Source: Trichormus variabilis 0441
GTDB lineage: Bacteria; Cyanobacteriota; Cyanobacteriia; Cyanobacteriales; Nostocaceae
NCBI RefSeq assembly: GCF_009856605.1
Contig: NZ_CP047242.1
Location: 1 to 64,000 of the forward strand
Direction of reading: 5' to 3'
DNA length: 64,000 nucleotides
Part shown: positions 16,845 through 25,891 of the stretch, piece after piece
Numbering within the stretch: position 1 is the first letter of the stretch
Layout of the letters: each line of letters starts with the position of its first letter
The notes under the pieces: model-generated
The model's database searches: none
Seen by the model: the letters and a program-made list of their open reading frames with translations, nothing else
What the model was told of the DNA's origin: nothing
Made by a program: the position numbers and the translations under genes

Positions 16845-18011
16845 TCAATAGCGAAATACCGCAGCTAATGGGGTACCATCTGGCATTTCAGCCGATTCAA
16901 CTGCATAGACAATACCGCCATTTAGAATAGTTTGAGTTGCAGCGAAATCTAATAATTCCTCGTCGTTGGGTTCTGCGTCGGAATGTACCTGAATTGTTTG
17001 GGTATCCGAGTCAAAAGTACCCCACTGCTGCTGACCGAGGGCGACAATTAACTTGTCAACCCGTCCCTGACAAGCAGCCGGAATAGTTTCCGTAATTTGG
17101 CTGGAGGCTTTTCCAGTTCCTAGCAGTTCCCTGTATTGATTGATTGCATCTTGCTGTGCTTGCAAAAATAATGGTTCTACTATTTCCCAAGCTTGGGTGT
17201 GTAATTCTTCTGGTGATAGCAGTTCTGGATTACCTGTTATCCCAGCATCCACGAGATTAGGATAAGTATTTGCCTCTCGGTAAATTGGCAAAAGATACTC
17301 TACTCCAGCCAGCACTAAGGGAGCGTGTTCTGCTTTGAGTAACTCCTGCAAAGCTTCATTGACCCGATGGAAGTACAGGCTGAGGTTTTCTTTCTCATCC
17401 TCATCACCAGCACCATGACCGTGAAATACCGTGACTCCACCAGAAGCGCCGCTTCGTCCACCTGTTGCGCCTGGAGTGCCTGTATGGGAAGGTGTTTGTC
17501 GTTCTGGTTCTTCAAACCGTAGTACTTCTTCCAGACTTGGTAGTACCCCAGTTAAATCAATCTCTTCAATATGATGGTGAGTTCCTTCTAATAGCCGAAT
17601 CAGATTATGGCTGAGAGCCAGGATATAGAAATGTCCATCACTCTGGAATAAGGGGAATAGAGGTTTAAGGTAAAAATGGTTACTTACAGTTACTCGTTCT
17701 GTAAAATCTATAGGCACAGAGTAATATTGGAAAAAATCTTGTGAGCGGAAGACTGCTAAACCATTACTTTGATGTTGCCAAAATTCATACTCATCTAGCT
17801 CTTTGACTGGTTCGAGTAAGTTTTTGGCATCTTCAGAACGCCAACCATGCTCAATCAGGCGTTCTTCAGCTTCTCGAATTAAGTTCTTAAAGCGGATAGG
17901 ATTTTGTTGCGTGTCCATCCCGGCATGGCAAGTTGGGAGAAAAATCGATACACAGACTTCTCTGGGTTGTTTTGCTAGTGTTTCGAGTTCTGCAATAGAG
18001 AGTAATTTCAT
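16845..18011 (-). CDS. baeRF-like protein (bacterial archaeo-eukaryotic release factor family)
   Basis: A 388-residue cytosolic protein beginning MKLLSIAELETLAKQPREVC. The family pattern is recognisable: an N-terminal domain with VSIFLPTCHAG, a central part (residues about 95-190) with GLAVFRS and HNLIRLLEGTHHHIEE, a low-complexity glycine-rich loop GTPGATGGRSGASGGV, then a C-terminal domain with APLVLAGVEYLLPIYRE and ending LNGGIVYAVESAEMPDGTP. Such proteins are related to eRF1/Pelota domains and are suspected to act on stalled ribosomes. The neighbouring genes (a hibernation factor with cold-shock domain, a phosphoribosyltransferase) fit a stress group. It is followed upstream by a broken capA. 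Confidence 0.7.
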   Translation of the reverse strand: MKLLSIAELETLAKQPREVCVSIFLPTCHAGMDTQQNPIRFKNLIREAEERLIEHGWRSEDAKNLLEPVKELDEYEFWQHQSNGLAVFRSQDFFQYYSVPIDFTERVTVSNHFYLKPLFPLFQSDGHFYILALSHNLIRLLEGTHHHIEEIDLTGVLPSLEEVLRFEEPERQTPSHTGTPGATGGRSGASGGVTVFHGHGAGDEDEKENLSLYFHRVNEALQELLKAEHAPLVLAGVEYLLPIYREANTYPNLVDAGITGNPELLSPEELHTQAWEIVEPLFLQAQQDAINQYRELLGTGKASSQITETIPAACQGRVDKLIVALGQQQWGTFDSDTQTIQVHSDAEPNDEELLDFAATQTILNGGIVYAVESAEMPDGTPLAAVFRY

Positions 18012-18028
18012 TTGTTTACCTCTTGTGT

Positions 18029-18525
18029 TTATAGAGAAGGGTTAGAACTGATAGTGGCGTTTTTCCCAGCCCCCAAGTTAACTTCTAATCCTTCTGTTGT
18101 TTGTATGATACTGGTATTGAAACTTGCACAAAGAAACTGCATACGCTGACAGATAGCAGTAAATTCTCCACCTTTATCTAGGGCAACTTGCGTATAACTT
18201 AAAAATGCAGGTATTAAACGCAACTTATACAAACGGCGATCGCTCACTTCCACCAGAAACACAAAAGACCAATCGTTACGCAACACAGGGTCAACTGCAT
18301 AATCATCCAAAAAATCCCCTGTGTCATAAAGGATTAACCCCTGTTTGTACTGTTCTACACATTGGAAAAGGTGAGCAGAATGACCGTGAAAGATATTTAC
18401 ACCCCTATCCACAAGTGCGCGCAGACCTGCAATATCCATAATGATGGGAGTTGTCGCCTGACATCGCCAATAAATGCTAAAGTGACGGGCTTTGCTATAG
18501 GCGGAAGTGGTTGATGTTCTCTGGA
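18029..18525 (-). pseudogene. Broken CapA/PgsA-type metallophosphatase
   Basis: The minus strand first shows AKPVTLAFIGDV, the opening motif of CapA-family proteins, in one frame. It then continues in another frame with MDIAGLRALVDRGVNIFHGH and YKQGLILYDTGDFLDDYAVD, the family's C-terminal part, through to the stop at 18029. Roughly 200 residues between the two motifs are missing and the frame changes, so this is an internal deletion. The longer 136-residue open part could still be expressed but lacks the metal-binding core. It is separated from the baeRF-like gene by only 17 bases. Confidence 0.65.
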
Positions 18526-18554
18526 CTATTCAAAAAGTGCTTTAAATCAACAGC

Positions 18555-19121
18555 CTAACCTTGTAGGCGATGCTTACCAATCAATCTAACAGTACTAGCT
18601 TGCGGTCCTTTATCACCTTCTTCCTGTGCAAAACGAATTTCGTCTCCCACCTGCAACTGCTCAAAATCACCATTGAATAGACTATTGCGGTGAAAATAAA
18701 CTTCGCTACCATCAGGTGTTTCGATAAAACCGTAGCCTTCATCAGAGAACAAAGACGTAATTCGTCCATGAGGCTGTTCTTCATGAGTTTTGGTTTCCTG
18801 ACGCAGCATACTGGTGTGGTCTTGCAGTTTACGCTTGGCTGCATCAAAAGCATCACGAATTGCTACATAAATATCCTCGTGGGATTGATGTTCAGGTGGG
18901 TCACGGTTGACAACGATTTCCCCTGTTGGCACAGTGATGTCAATTCGCACCTGATAAAGTTTACCGTTACGTTGATGTCGATGTGGGGCATCAACTATGA
19001 CTCGACAGCTCGTAATCCGGTTATAAAAATGCTCTAGTTTATCAGCTAAGGAGCGAATTTTTGCTTCTACCGCTTCTGATGGTGGGATGTTGTGAAAGGT
19101 GATTTGTAGTGGAATGATCAT
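18555..19121 (-). CDS. Ribosome-hibernation-factor domain fused to a cold-shock domain
   Basis: A 188-residue protein. Residues 1-105 follow the HPF/RaiA (S30AE) pattern, with IPLQITFHNIPPSEAVEAKI, an RITSCRVIVDAPH strand and a DIYVAIRDAFDAAKRKLQDH helix. Residues 118-185 are a cold-shock (OB-fold) domain with GRITSLFSDEGYGFIE, then VYFHRNSLFNGDFEQLQVGD. It probably binds the small ribosomal subunit and single-stranded nucleic acid during stress. It replaces the usual long-HPF C-terminal dimerisation domain with a cold-shock domain. The ATG at 19121 is supported by GGAGAACAC just upstream. Confidence 0.85.
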   Translation of the reverse strand: MIIPLQITFHNIPPSEAVEAKIRSLADKLEHFYNRITSCRVIVDAPHRHQRNGKLYQVRIDITVPTGEIVVNRDPPEHQSHEDIYVAIRDAFDAAKRKLQDHTSMLRQETKTHEEQPHGRITSLFSDEGYGFIETPDGSEVYFHRNSLFNGDFEQLQVGDEIRFAQEEGDKGPQASTVRLIGKHRLQG

Positions 19122-19184
19122 GTGTTCTCCTATTTCTCAAGTATCTCTTGCCTGGATTGACAGATTGCTCAAGCAATATGCTAA

Positions 19185-19349
19185 TTAAGATGCGTTTTCC
19201 CAATCACATAACAACTCATGCTCTTGTTTTACTGGGAGTTGACGGAGGGGAACTTGAGGAGTACCAATATCTGTTGAATTTTGAGATAACCGTTTTTTCT
19301 TAATTATCTTTTCTACCTGCAATTTTGGTTGAGTGGCTGTAATGGTCAT
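19185..19349 (-). CDS. Small protein of unknown function (54 aa)
   Basis: Starts MTITATQPKLQVEKIIKKKR and ends LLCDWENAS. A strong ribosome-binding site, GGGAGGTGAG, lies about six bases ahead of this ATG; an earlier in-frame ATG would overlap that site and is less likely. It is basic in the middle and acidic at the end, with no membrane segment. It lies 63 bases upstream of the hibernation-factor gene on the same strand, so they may share a transcript. The family is not recognised. Confidence 0.5.
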   Translation of the reverse strand: MTITATQPKLQVEKIIKKKRLSQNSTDIGTPQVPLRQLPVKQEHELLCDWENAS

Positions 19350-19539
19350 TCTACTCACCTCCCACACTAAATCAGGAAGGAAAAATCGTTATATCTGCGA
19401 CATATATAGCAGCAATTACAACTCAGTAATCAACGTATATGAAAATTTTGAACTTGAATTATTAACCTTTACCTTCCATTTCTATTATTTCTCTAAAAGT
19501 CAATACCAACGAAGAAACGATAAAAAAGTATATAAAATT

Positions 19540-20211
19540 TTAAGAAATAACTGCAAATTGCTGTGTCAAAAGTTCGTGAATTGCAGCATCACTGATTTGA
19601 GCAAAATTCTCATACCAGAGAGCGATTGCATACAAAGGTTCTGGTGTTATTAAACATATAAATTTATCTACCTCACGGCTTAATTCTTGACAAGTTTTGG
19701 CTAATCCTACAGAAACTGCAACAATAATTTTCTGAGGCTTTTGTTCTCTTACAATAGCAATGGCAGCACGCATGGTTGAGCCAGTGGCGATACCATCATC
19801 CACAAGAATGATAGTGCGATTGTTAATTTATAATGGCAAAAGATGACCTCGATAATCTCTGTCGCATCGCTCTAATTCTCGTTGTTCTCTAGCCGCAACA
19901 TCATCAATTGTTTTCCCAGAAATCCCCAACCAACTCACAACCTCATAATTAAGGCAACGTACACCACTAGAGGCAATGCTACCCATTGCTAATTCTTTAT
20001 GTCCTGGTACAGTCAGTTTCCTCACCAAACAAATATCCCACGATACATTTAAAGCTGTGGCTACTTCAAAAGCAACAGGTACACCACCACGCACGAGTCC
20101 CAACACTAATACATCTGGACGATGGGCGTAATCTGTCAGTTTGTTAGCTAATTGTTGCCCTGCTTCAGCGCGATTTCGGAATCTTGTTTTGATTTGACTC
20201 ATAGTAGCCAT
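19540..20211 (-). pseudogene. Phosphoribosyltransferase interrupted by one in-frame stop codon
   Basis: Reading through one TAA (minus-strand codon at 19828-19830) gives a continuous 223-residue phosphoribosyltransferase. The N-terminal part has RNRAEAGQQLANKL, LVLGLVRGGVPVAFEVATAL and CLVRKLTVPGHKELAMGSIA. After the stop the same frame continues with NNRTIILVDDGIATGSTMRA, the PRPP-binding loop, and ends ALWYENFAQISDAAIHELL. There is no frameshift, only a stop just ahead of the loop, where homologs read a short Asp/Arg-containing link. The upstream piece alone lacks the PRPP loop and would be inactive. A GTG exactly after the stop could restart the downstream half. It is a recent nonsense mutation, a sequencing error or readthrough. 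Confidence 0.75.
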
Positions 20212-20258
20212 AACTGACCGCCGCTTGCAAGATATCTTTTAGGTTAGGTAACAAATTT

Positions 20259-20300
20259 GAGAAAGTTGTGAGGAAAGTTAAACTACTTCACAACTTTCTC
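20259..20300. terminator. Inverted repeat ahead of the second pentapeptide gene
   Basis: Perfect 13-base arms (GAGAAAGTTGTGA / TCACAACTTTCTC) around a 16-base loop, followed by GAATTTTTCTTTT on the plus strand. It lies between divergent genes, so it is not a normal gene end. It could be a leader attenuator for the pentapeptide gene at 20398 or a regulator site. Confidence 0.4.
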
Positions 20301-20397
20301 GAATTTTTCTTTTAGCATTAAATTAAGTCCAAAAATTGAGCCACTTTGCACTTAGAAATTTAAACACTTCTAACTTAGAAAAACTGGTGAATTCACT

Positions 20398-20829
20398 ATG
20401 CAAAACTTATCTAATCAACCAGTGAAAAGCGCTCATGAACTCAAAAGAAAGTATGAAGCAGGAGAAAGAGACTTTCGTGCAGCTGAGTTATCTAAAGCTG
20501 ACTTACAAGAAACTTATTTAGAAGGAGTAGACCTGAGTGGAGCTAACTTGGATGCAGCCAAACTTAGTAAAGCAGACTTGAGTGGTGCTAATCTCAGTGG
20601 AGTTTATTTAAGAAAGGCAAATCTGAGGGGAGCCAACCTCAGTGGTGCAGATTTGTTTAAAGATAAATTGGTGGGAGCAGATTTGAGTGAAGCTGATCTC
20701 CGAGGCGCAGATTTGAGAGGAGCTAACTTGAACGGGGCTAACTTAAATGCAGCCAAATATGACAGCTACACAGTTTTTCCAGAGGATTTTGACCCTATAA
20801 GCGCCAAAATGATGCAGTTGGAGGAATAA
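20398..20829 (+). CDS. Pentapeptide-repeat protein
   Basis: A 143-residue protein. A leader helix (HELKRKYEAGERDFRAAELS) is followed by about 14 A(D/N)LXX repeats from residue 30 to 120 (for example ADLSGANLSGVYLRKANLRG) and a short acidic tail (FPEDFDPISAKMMQLEE). No signal peptide. The M20 amidohydrolase gene starts 14 bases after its stop with an AGGAG between, so the two form an operon. The lead-in resembles that of the pentapeptide protein at 6684. Function is unknown; a scaffold or interaction role is usual for the fold. Confidence 0.85.
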   Translation: MQNLSNQPVKSAHELKRKYEAGERDFRAAELSKADLQETYLEGVDLSGANLDAAKLSKADLSGANLSGVYLRKANLRGANLSGADLFKDKLVGADLSEADLRGADLRGANLNGANLNAAKYDSYTVFPEDFDPISAKMMQLEE

Positions 20830-20843
20830 CAAGGAGATATGTT

Positions 20844-22022
20844 ATGGCTCATGTCCTGACATCTGAAAAAGTCTTCCCTCGAATGGTAGAGTTACGCAGA
20901 TATTTACACAGCCATCCTGAACTGGCATTTGAGGAAAAAAAGACAGCATCCATCGTTATAGATGAACTCAAGCGTTTAGGTATTCCTTTTTGGTATGGTG
21001 GGGTGGGTAGTGGCATCATTGGCAAGCTGATCAATGCTGGACAAAGAGCGCCGACAATTGCTTTGCGGGCTGATATGGATGCTCTCCCCGGACAAGAAAA
21101 TACAGGATTGCCCTTTGCTTCTTTGCACCCAGGTAAGATGCACGCCTGCGGTCACGACGGTCACATGGCGATGGTGTTGGGTGCAGCAGCTTTATTGAAA
21201 GAGAATCCGCCACCAGGAAACGTGGTTTTCATCTTTCAACCTGCGGAAGAAAAGGGTGCTGGCGCGAAAGTGATGATCCAATCTGGTGCTTTAGAAGGAG
21301 TAAATGCCATCTTTGGCGGTCATGTTACCCGTCACTACCAAGTCGGAGAGATTATGGTTGCCAAGGGAGTAATTACTGCCCAATCTGATGGCTTTACTAT
21401 TCGCGTCAAAGGACGAGGCGGACATGGAGCTAGACCCCATGAAGCTGTTGATGCTGTAGTTGTTGCCGGACTGCTAATTATGGCTGTGCAAACCTTAGTT
21501 TCACGAGAAATCAACCCCGCCTATCCTTCAGTAGTTACCATCGGCAAAGTAGAAGCAGGTAGTGCAGGTAATGTCATCGCGGAGGAAGCAATTCTAGAAG
21601 GTACTATTCGCACAACAAATTTAGATGTGCAGAACCACATAATTGACGGACTCAAGCGCATAGCCACAGCCGTGGGAGAACTGCACAATGCCAGAGTAGA
21701 AATAGAAATTCGCCACGGATATCCACCTGTCATTAATACAGGAAAAGAAACAGAAATTGCTCGACGGGCTATAGTTGATATTTTGGGTTCCAAGGGATTA
21801 GTCACAATGGATTATCCCAGCATGGGAGCAGAAGATTTTTCTTTCTACTTGTTACACGTTCCTGGGTGTTACGTTAGATTTGGTGCTTGTCAACAAGGTT
21901 GTGAGAACATTCCTTTGCATAGTCCTTCCTTTGACTTTGACGAAGAAGCATTGAAAGTTGGCGCAGCTTTTTTTGATCGGGTGGTTCGAGAAGCGATCGC
22001 AGAATATGCAGATAATTCCTAG
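20844..22022 (+). CDS. M20-family amidohydrolase (hippurate / IAA-amino-acid hydrolase type)
   Basis: A 392-residue cytosolic metallopeptidase that hydrolyses N-acyl amino acids. Metal and catalytic residues are visible: RADMDALP, HACGHDGHMAM (Cys102, His104), QPAEEKGAG (Glu134/135), GGHV (His159) and the C-terminal GAEDFSFYL. The dimerisation domain is present in the middle (GFTIRVKGRGGHGARPHEAV). CGHD and HPG motifs place it in the AmhX/HipO/IAA-amidohydrolase branch. It is co-transcribed with the pentapeptide protein. The substrate is unknown. Confidence 0.9.
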   Translation: MAHVLTSEKVFPRMVELRRYLHSHPELAFEEKKTASIVIDELKRLGIPFWYGGVGSGIIGKLINAGQRAPTIALRADMDALPGQENTGLPFASLHPGKMHACGHDGHMAMVLGAAALLKENPPPGNVVFIFQPAEEKGAGAKVMIQSGALEGVNAIFGGHVTRHYQVGEIMVAKGVITAQSDGFTIRVKGRGGHGARPHEAVDAVVVAGLLIMAVQTLVSREINPAYPSVVTIGKVEAGSAGNVIAEEAILEGTIRTTNLDVQNHIIDGLKRIATAVGELHNARVEIEIRHGYPPVINTGKETEIARRAIVDILGSKGLVTMDYPSMGAEDFSFYLLHVPGCYVRFGACQQGCENIPLHSPSFDFDEEALKVGAAFFDRVVREAIAEYADNS

Positions 22023-22070
22023 TAGAAAACAGCAGAAGGCGCTTAAGTAATATTCATGAAAAGCGCAGAT

Positions 22071-22268
22071 TTAAGCAATTTGGCAGGGTTTCAAGAAGTT
22101 TAACATAAGGCTGACTTGGCTGCACCCCTCGCATCTCCAACAACAAAACATTCGTTTTGAGCGATCGCGCAAAGGACGGTAATGGATCTCAAATTCTGCT
22201 TGAGTTATATCAAGGTGTCCACTGATAAAATTAACAACCTTTTTACTTCTCATCTGCTGGCTTTTCAT
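22071..22268 (-). pseudogene. Frameshifted remnant, possibly of a SLOG-like protein
   Basis: The minus strand reads VVNFISGHLDITQAEFEIHY in one frame. After a frame change it reads ECFVVGDARGAAKSA. The GDARG motif after a FISGHLD opening suggests a nucleotide-binding SLOG/TIR-like small protein, though I am not certain of the family. The coding signal ends soon after, so it is a decayed fragment. It covers most of the 320-base gap between the amidohydrolase and the phosphatase. Confidence 0.35.
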
Positions 22269-22345
22269 ATCTTCACAACTTTTGCCTATATACTACAAGA
22301 AGTAGTATATAGGCTACACTAAATTTATTCGATTAAACTTGAGTT

Positions 22346-23350
22346 ATGCGAACAATTGTAGTTGGCGATATTCATGGTTGCTATGCAGAATTGCTTCAAC
22401 TATTAGCCAAAGTAGAAATTGCAGAAGAAGATTGTTTAGTCTCTTTGGGGGATATTGTCGATCGCGGGATTGACTCAGTCAAGGTGTATGATTTTCTCAA
22501 AAATCGTCCTAATACCATCGTCTTGATGGGTAATCACGAACGCAAACATCTCAGGCAAACTCTTTCCTACTCCCAGGAAATTGTCAAATTACAATTTGGC
22601 GACAGCTATGACGAATTTTTAGAATGGATTAGTCATCTACCCTATTATCATGAAACCGAATCGGCAATTTTCGTTCATGCTGCGGTGGAAGATGGTATAC
22701 CCATCGAGGAACAAAGGGAAGAGGTTTTATGTGGTTGCACTGCGGGTGAAAAACACCTGGGAAAACGCTACGGAGATAGTTCTTGGAGTCAGTTATATAC
22801 TGGTGTTAAGCCAGTAATTTTTGGTCATCGCGTTGTTGGAGATCATCCCCTCATAATTCCCCAAAAAACCTACGGTATTGATACTGGAGCCTGTCATGGT
22901 GGGACATTGACAGCCATAATTTTACCTAGTTTTGAAATTGTTCAAGTACAAGCAGCTAAAGACTATTGGCAAGAAGAGATAGTTAAATGGCAGTTGCCAG
23001 TGATGAAGGCTAAACCCTGGGGTAGTTATAAGTGGGAAAAAATTCAGGCGATTTGTGACGAGTTTAGAAACTCTGCAAATTCAGAATTATCGGCTTTTAT
23101 TGCCCAGAAGGAACAGTGGATGTACGATTTACTTGCCCTTGCTCCCAAAATAATCTTGAAAGTAGAGGAAAAACTGGCGGAATTGATTTCTGTTTATGGT
23201 AACGATGGGTTCAAAAAACCAGCTCGTTGTTTTACCTATGCCACCTTACTATATCAAGCTAATGCTAGCAATCTGACAAGCAAATTTCTCCAACAAGCCC
23301 TGCCGACACCAGATAAGTGGTTGCAAATCATGAAGGAATTGGAAGTTTAG
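22346..23350 (+). CDS. PPP-family metallophosphatase
   Basis: A 334-residue phosphatase of the calcineurin-like superfamily. All three metal motifs are in place: VVGDIHGCYAELL at residues 5-17, GDIVDRGIDS and VLMGNHERKHL, followed by VHAAVEDG and IFGHRVVGDHP. It resembles bacterial Ser/Thr phosphatases and PrpE-type diadenosine tetraphosphatases. Residues 235-334 form an additional, mostly helical C-terminal part that I do not recognise. The protein has no membrane segment. The gene stands alone, with a decayed fragment on each side. Confidence 0.82.
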   Translation: MRTIVVGDIHGCYAELLQLLAKVEIAEEDCLVSLGDIVDRGIDSVKVYDFLKNRPNTIVLMGNHERKHLRQTLSYSQEIVKLQFGDSYDEFLEWISHLPYYHETESAIFVHAAVEDGIPIEEQREEVLCGCTAGEKHLGKRYGDSSWSQLYTGVKPVIFGHRVVGDHPLIIPQKTYGIDTGACHGGTLTAIILPSFEIVQVQAAKDYWQEEIVKWQLPVMKAKPWGSYKWEKIQAICDEFRNSANSELSAFIAQKEQWMYDLLALAPKIILKVEEKLAELISVYGNDGFKKPARCFTYATLLYQANASNLTSKFLQQALPTPDKWLQIMKELEV

Positions 23351-23585
23351 CCTGGTAACAGGTGTACTTATCCCCAAACGTTACACTCAAAAATTTCATC
23401 GTCTACTAGAAGCTCACCCAGTAGATAGCAAGTTATATAAACGTTTAATGTCGGCTGAAGAAGCCATTTATGATGGGAGATGGGATGATTTAATGCGACA
23501 AAGTAGTGCTTGTGGAGTGAAGCGTTGTTTACCGCCGAAGGCATCGCTTTGGCTCATCAAAAGCTTTAACCTTAGAATTATTTAA
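23351..23585 (+). pseudogene. Unidentified ORF remnant
   Basis: A plus-strand frame running on from inside the phosphatase gene reads TGVLIPKRYTQKFHRLLEAH, then PVDSKLYKRLMSAEEAIYDG and RWDDLM, before running into a GC-rich dispersed repeat (ACCGCCGAAGGCATCGCTTT) and a stop at 23585. Composition looks coding but there is no proper start, so it is probably the remains of a gene. I do not recognise it. The rest of the gap to 23779 shows nothing further. Confidence 0.3.
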
Positions 23586-23779
23586 TAAATTTTTTAGATT
23601 TGCTCTCAGATTGCACTTATTCTCTAACTAAGGAAAGATGATTTAACTTGATAGACCCATCTAGAGATGAATAGAAACAAGCAGACTCAAGCATTACAAT
23701 GCTAACAATCGATACAAGCTCTACTGCTGTTGAAAGAGAGCTTTTGTGTCTAATAGGAGCGAAAATGTGAGGTTGGGCA

Positions 23780-24493
23780 ATGAATAAAATCCGCGTAGTT
23801 TTAATTGAAGATCATGACCTGACACGAATTGGTCTACGTGCTACTTTGCAAAAATTAGATGGCATTGAAGTCATTGGTGATGCTAGAGATGCTGCCTCTG
23901 GTCTGAAGTTGCTTAAATCTACTCAACCAGATATTGCGATTGTTGATGTGGGCTTGCCTGATATGAGCGGCATTGAGTTGACTCAACACTTTTTCAACTC
24001 AATGGACACACAACAAACCCCTCAAACCAAGATTTTAATTATGACCATGCAGGATAGTGAAGATACTGTTCTAGCAGCCTTCGCGGCGGGAGCAGATTCT
24101 TACTGCATGAAAGATGCCAGTACTGATAAATTAGTAGAGGCTTTGCATCTGACTGTTAATGGTAATTCCTGGATCGACCCAGTAATCGCTCGGATCGTTT
24201 TACAGCAGACCCAAAAAGCTACAACTGCTGCCAACGCTCGACCAGACACGGTAGCGATTAATGGCTTGTCACCAGAATATAGCCACATTGTAGAAACATA
24301 TCCGCTCACTCGAAGAGAATTAGATGTCTTAAAGCTGATTGTAGATGGATGCTCTAACGCTGTGATTGCCGAAAAACTCTACGTTTCCGTAGGTACAGTT
24401 AAGACTCACGTTCGCAATATTCTCAATAAGTTATGTGTTAGTGATCGGACTCAGATAGCTGTTCGTGCTTTACGAGCTGGATTAGTTGCTTAA
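23780..24493 (+). CDS. NarL/LuxR-family response regulator
   Basis: A 237-residue regulator. The receiver domain (1-125) has VLIEDHDLTRIGLRATL, Asp56 in AIVDVGLPD and MKDAS. A linker of about 40 residues follows, then a LuxR-type helix-turn-helix (about 172-235) with LTRRELDVLKLIVDGCSN, VSVGTVKTHVRNILNKL and TQIAVRALRAGL. All parts are intact. No histidine kinase is adjacent, so its partner is elsewhere. It is the last plus-strand gene before the minus-strand sigma/DUF1822 pair and could contribute to regulation of the large cluster, though nothing in sequence proves that. Confidence 0.9.
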   Translation: MNKIRVVLIEDHDLTRIGLRATLQKLDGIEVIGDARDAASGLKLLKSTQPDIAIVDVGLPDMSGIELTQHFFNSMDTQQTPQTKILIMTMQDSEDTVLAAFAAGADSYCMKDASTDKLVEALHLTVNGNSWIDPVIARIVLQQTQKATTAANARPDTVAINGLSPEYSHIVETYPLTRRELDVLKLIVDGCSNAVIAEKLYVSVGTVKTHVRNILNKLCVSDRTQIAVRALRAGLVA

Positions 24494-24704
24494 AGCTAAA
24501 TCTCTAAATGGCTGTTGGCGTAGACTATACCTGCAATTGGTGACAACGTTGCCCGCAACTCCTGTTTATAAATCTTACGCTGTATTTCGCCGACGATTTT
24601 GATCTTCATACATTTTTCTACAGCCAGCTTGATAACAGGCATTAGTTAATAACCAATGGTCTGTATGTCGTTTTTCTCCAAGTCATGATGAGCAACTGCA
24701 TCTT

Positions 24705-25883
24705 TCAAAAAAACAAAATTTCGTGTTCAAAATCTTCAGGAGTTGGCTCTATTTCCCATACCAATCCTTCCTCAGTATCACCCAGTGCCACTTCCAGGTA
24801 TAGCTTATTTACTGGAGTATTAGCCTGTACTTGATTGCCATAAAATGGTTGTAAATTTTCTGTCAACAGTCGTAATTTTATTCCCTGGGCAATCATTTCA
24901 CCTCTCATTGCATTTTGTAATTCAAATCGCCAGACTCTATCTGTAATACTATTTTTTGCCTTGACTCGCAATTCATATTCTTGCCCAGCAATAGTGAGTG
25001 TTCGCACTAAAGTTGGTAATTCAGTTTTTGATTCTAAACCTCTAGCTCCTGCAAAATTTGACTCTAGCTCGACACTATGCCAGCCGAATGCTTGTGCAAA
25101 ATCCGATACACCAGCTTGCAACCATTGGGTAATTGACCACTTTTGTTGTTGTCCTTGACGCTGTTCATACAAATGTTCCCGCCAACCGCCATGTTGTAGG
25201 AGCGCACCCCAAGTGGGAAAGGGTACTGCTAGACGGGGTAAAATTAGAGCCGGATTTCCGAGACGTTGCAGTAAATTTTGTGCTTGCGCGATCGCTAACT
25301 CTTGTAAAGGTACTGTTTCTTCAGAACGTGTGGGTTCTTCCACACAAAGTTGACTTGCTATCCACAAAATACCAAGATTAGCAATCAAATTCTCTCCATC
25401 CACACAGTAGGCGCGATCGCTTGCGTCATAAGTACCCATACTCTTCAGTAGCGCATGGGTGGTGTATCCCCAAATCCGGATGCAGCCTTCTTCGAGATTT
25501 ACTTGTACGGCTAGGTAATAGTCTGCTGTCCAACTAGGAATATCTACCCATTCTTGTGGAACGCGCAGTTCGCTTAAATCAACTGCTTCCGTAGGAATTA
25601 ATACCATACGTTTTGTCCCGAAAGAAATCCCAAAACCATTGACTACTTCCCAAACACTGGGTAGCGCAGCCAGTCGGGGAAAAGGAGTCGCATCGGGATT
25701 GTGTTCGGCTTGTAGCCAAGGTAGAAAAGTGTTCAGGCTCAAGCGATTGAGATAGGCACTCCACCGCCGACTATCTGAGGAAAAAGCTTGGCTTTGCTGC
25801 CAAATTTTTTTTTGCTCAGTTTCCGAAATTTCTAGCCATAAGTGTGTAGAGTTTTTGAGAGCCAGTGCATCTAAGCTAACCAT
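24705..25883 (-). CDS. DUF1822 family protein
   Basis: A 392-residue soluble protein of a cyanobacteria-specific type. The opening FSSDSRRWSAYLNRLSLNTF and the stretch FPTWGALLQHGGWREHLYEQ are what I recognise as DUF1822. The C terminus contains a conserved strand region (ANTPVNKLYLEVALGDTEEG). It begins eight bases after the stop of the sigma-like gene on the same strand, so they are one operon. In cyanobacteria such proteins commonly sit beside sigma-like genes of this kind. The function is not known. Confidence 0.75.
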   Translation of the reverse strand: MVSLDALALKNSTHLWLEISETEQKKIWQQSQAFSSDSRRWSAYLNRLSLNTFLPWLQAEHNPDATPFPRLAALPSVWEVVNGFGISFGTKRMVLIPTEAVDLSELRVPQEWVDIPSWTADYYLAVQVNLEEGCIRIWGYTTHALLKSMGTYDASDRAYCVDGENLIANLGILWIASQLCVEEPTRSEETVPLQELAIAQAQNLLQRLGNPALILPRLAVPFPTWGALLQHGGWREHLYEQRQGQQQKWSITQWLQAGVSDFAQAFGWHSVELESNFAGARGLESKTELPTLVRTLTIAGQEYELRVKAKNSITDRVWRFELQNAMRGEMIAQGIKLRLLTENLQPFYGNQVQANTPVNKLYLEVALGDTEEGLVWEIEPTPEDFEHEILFF

Positions 25884-25891
25884 AAGAATTG

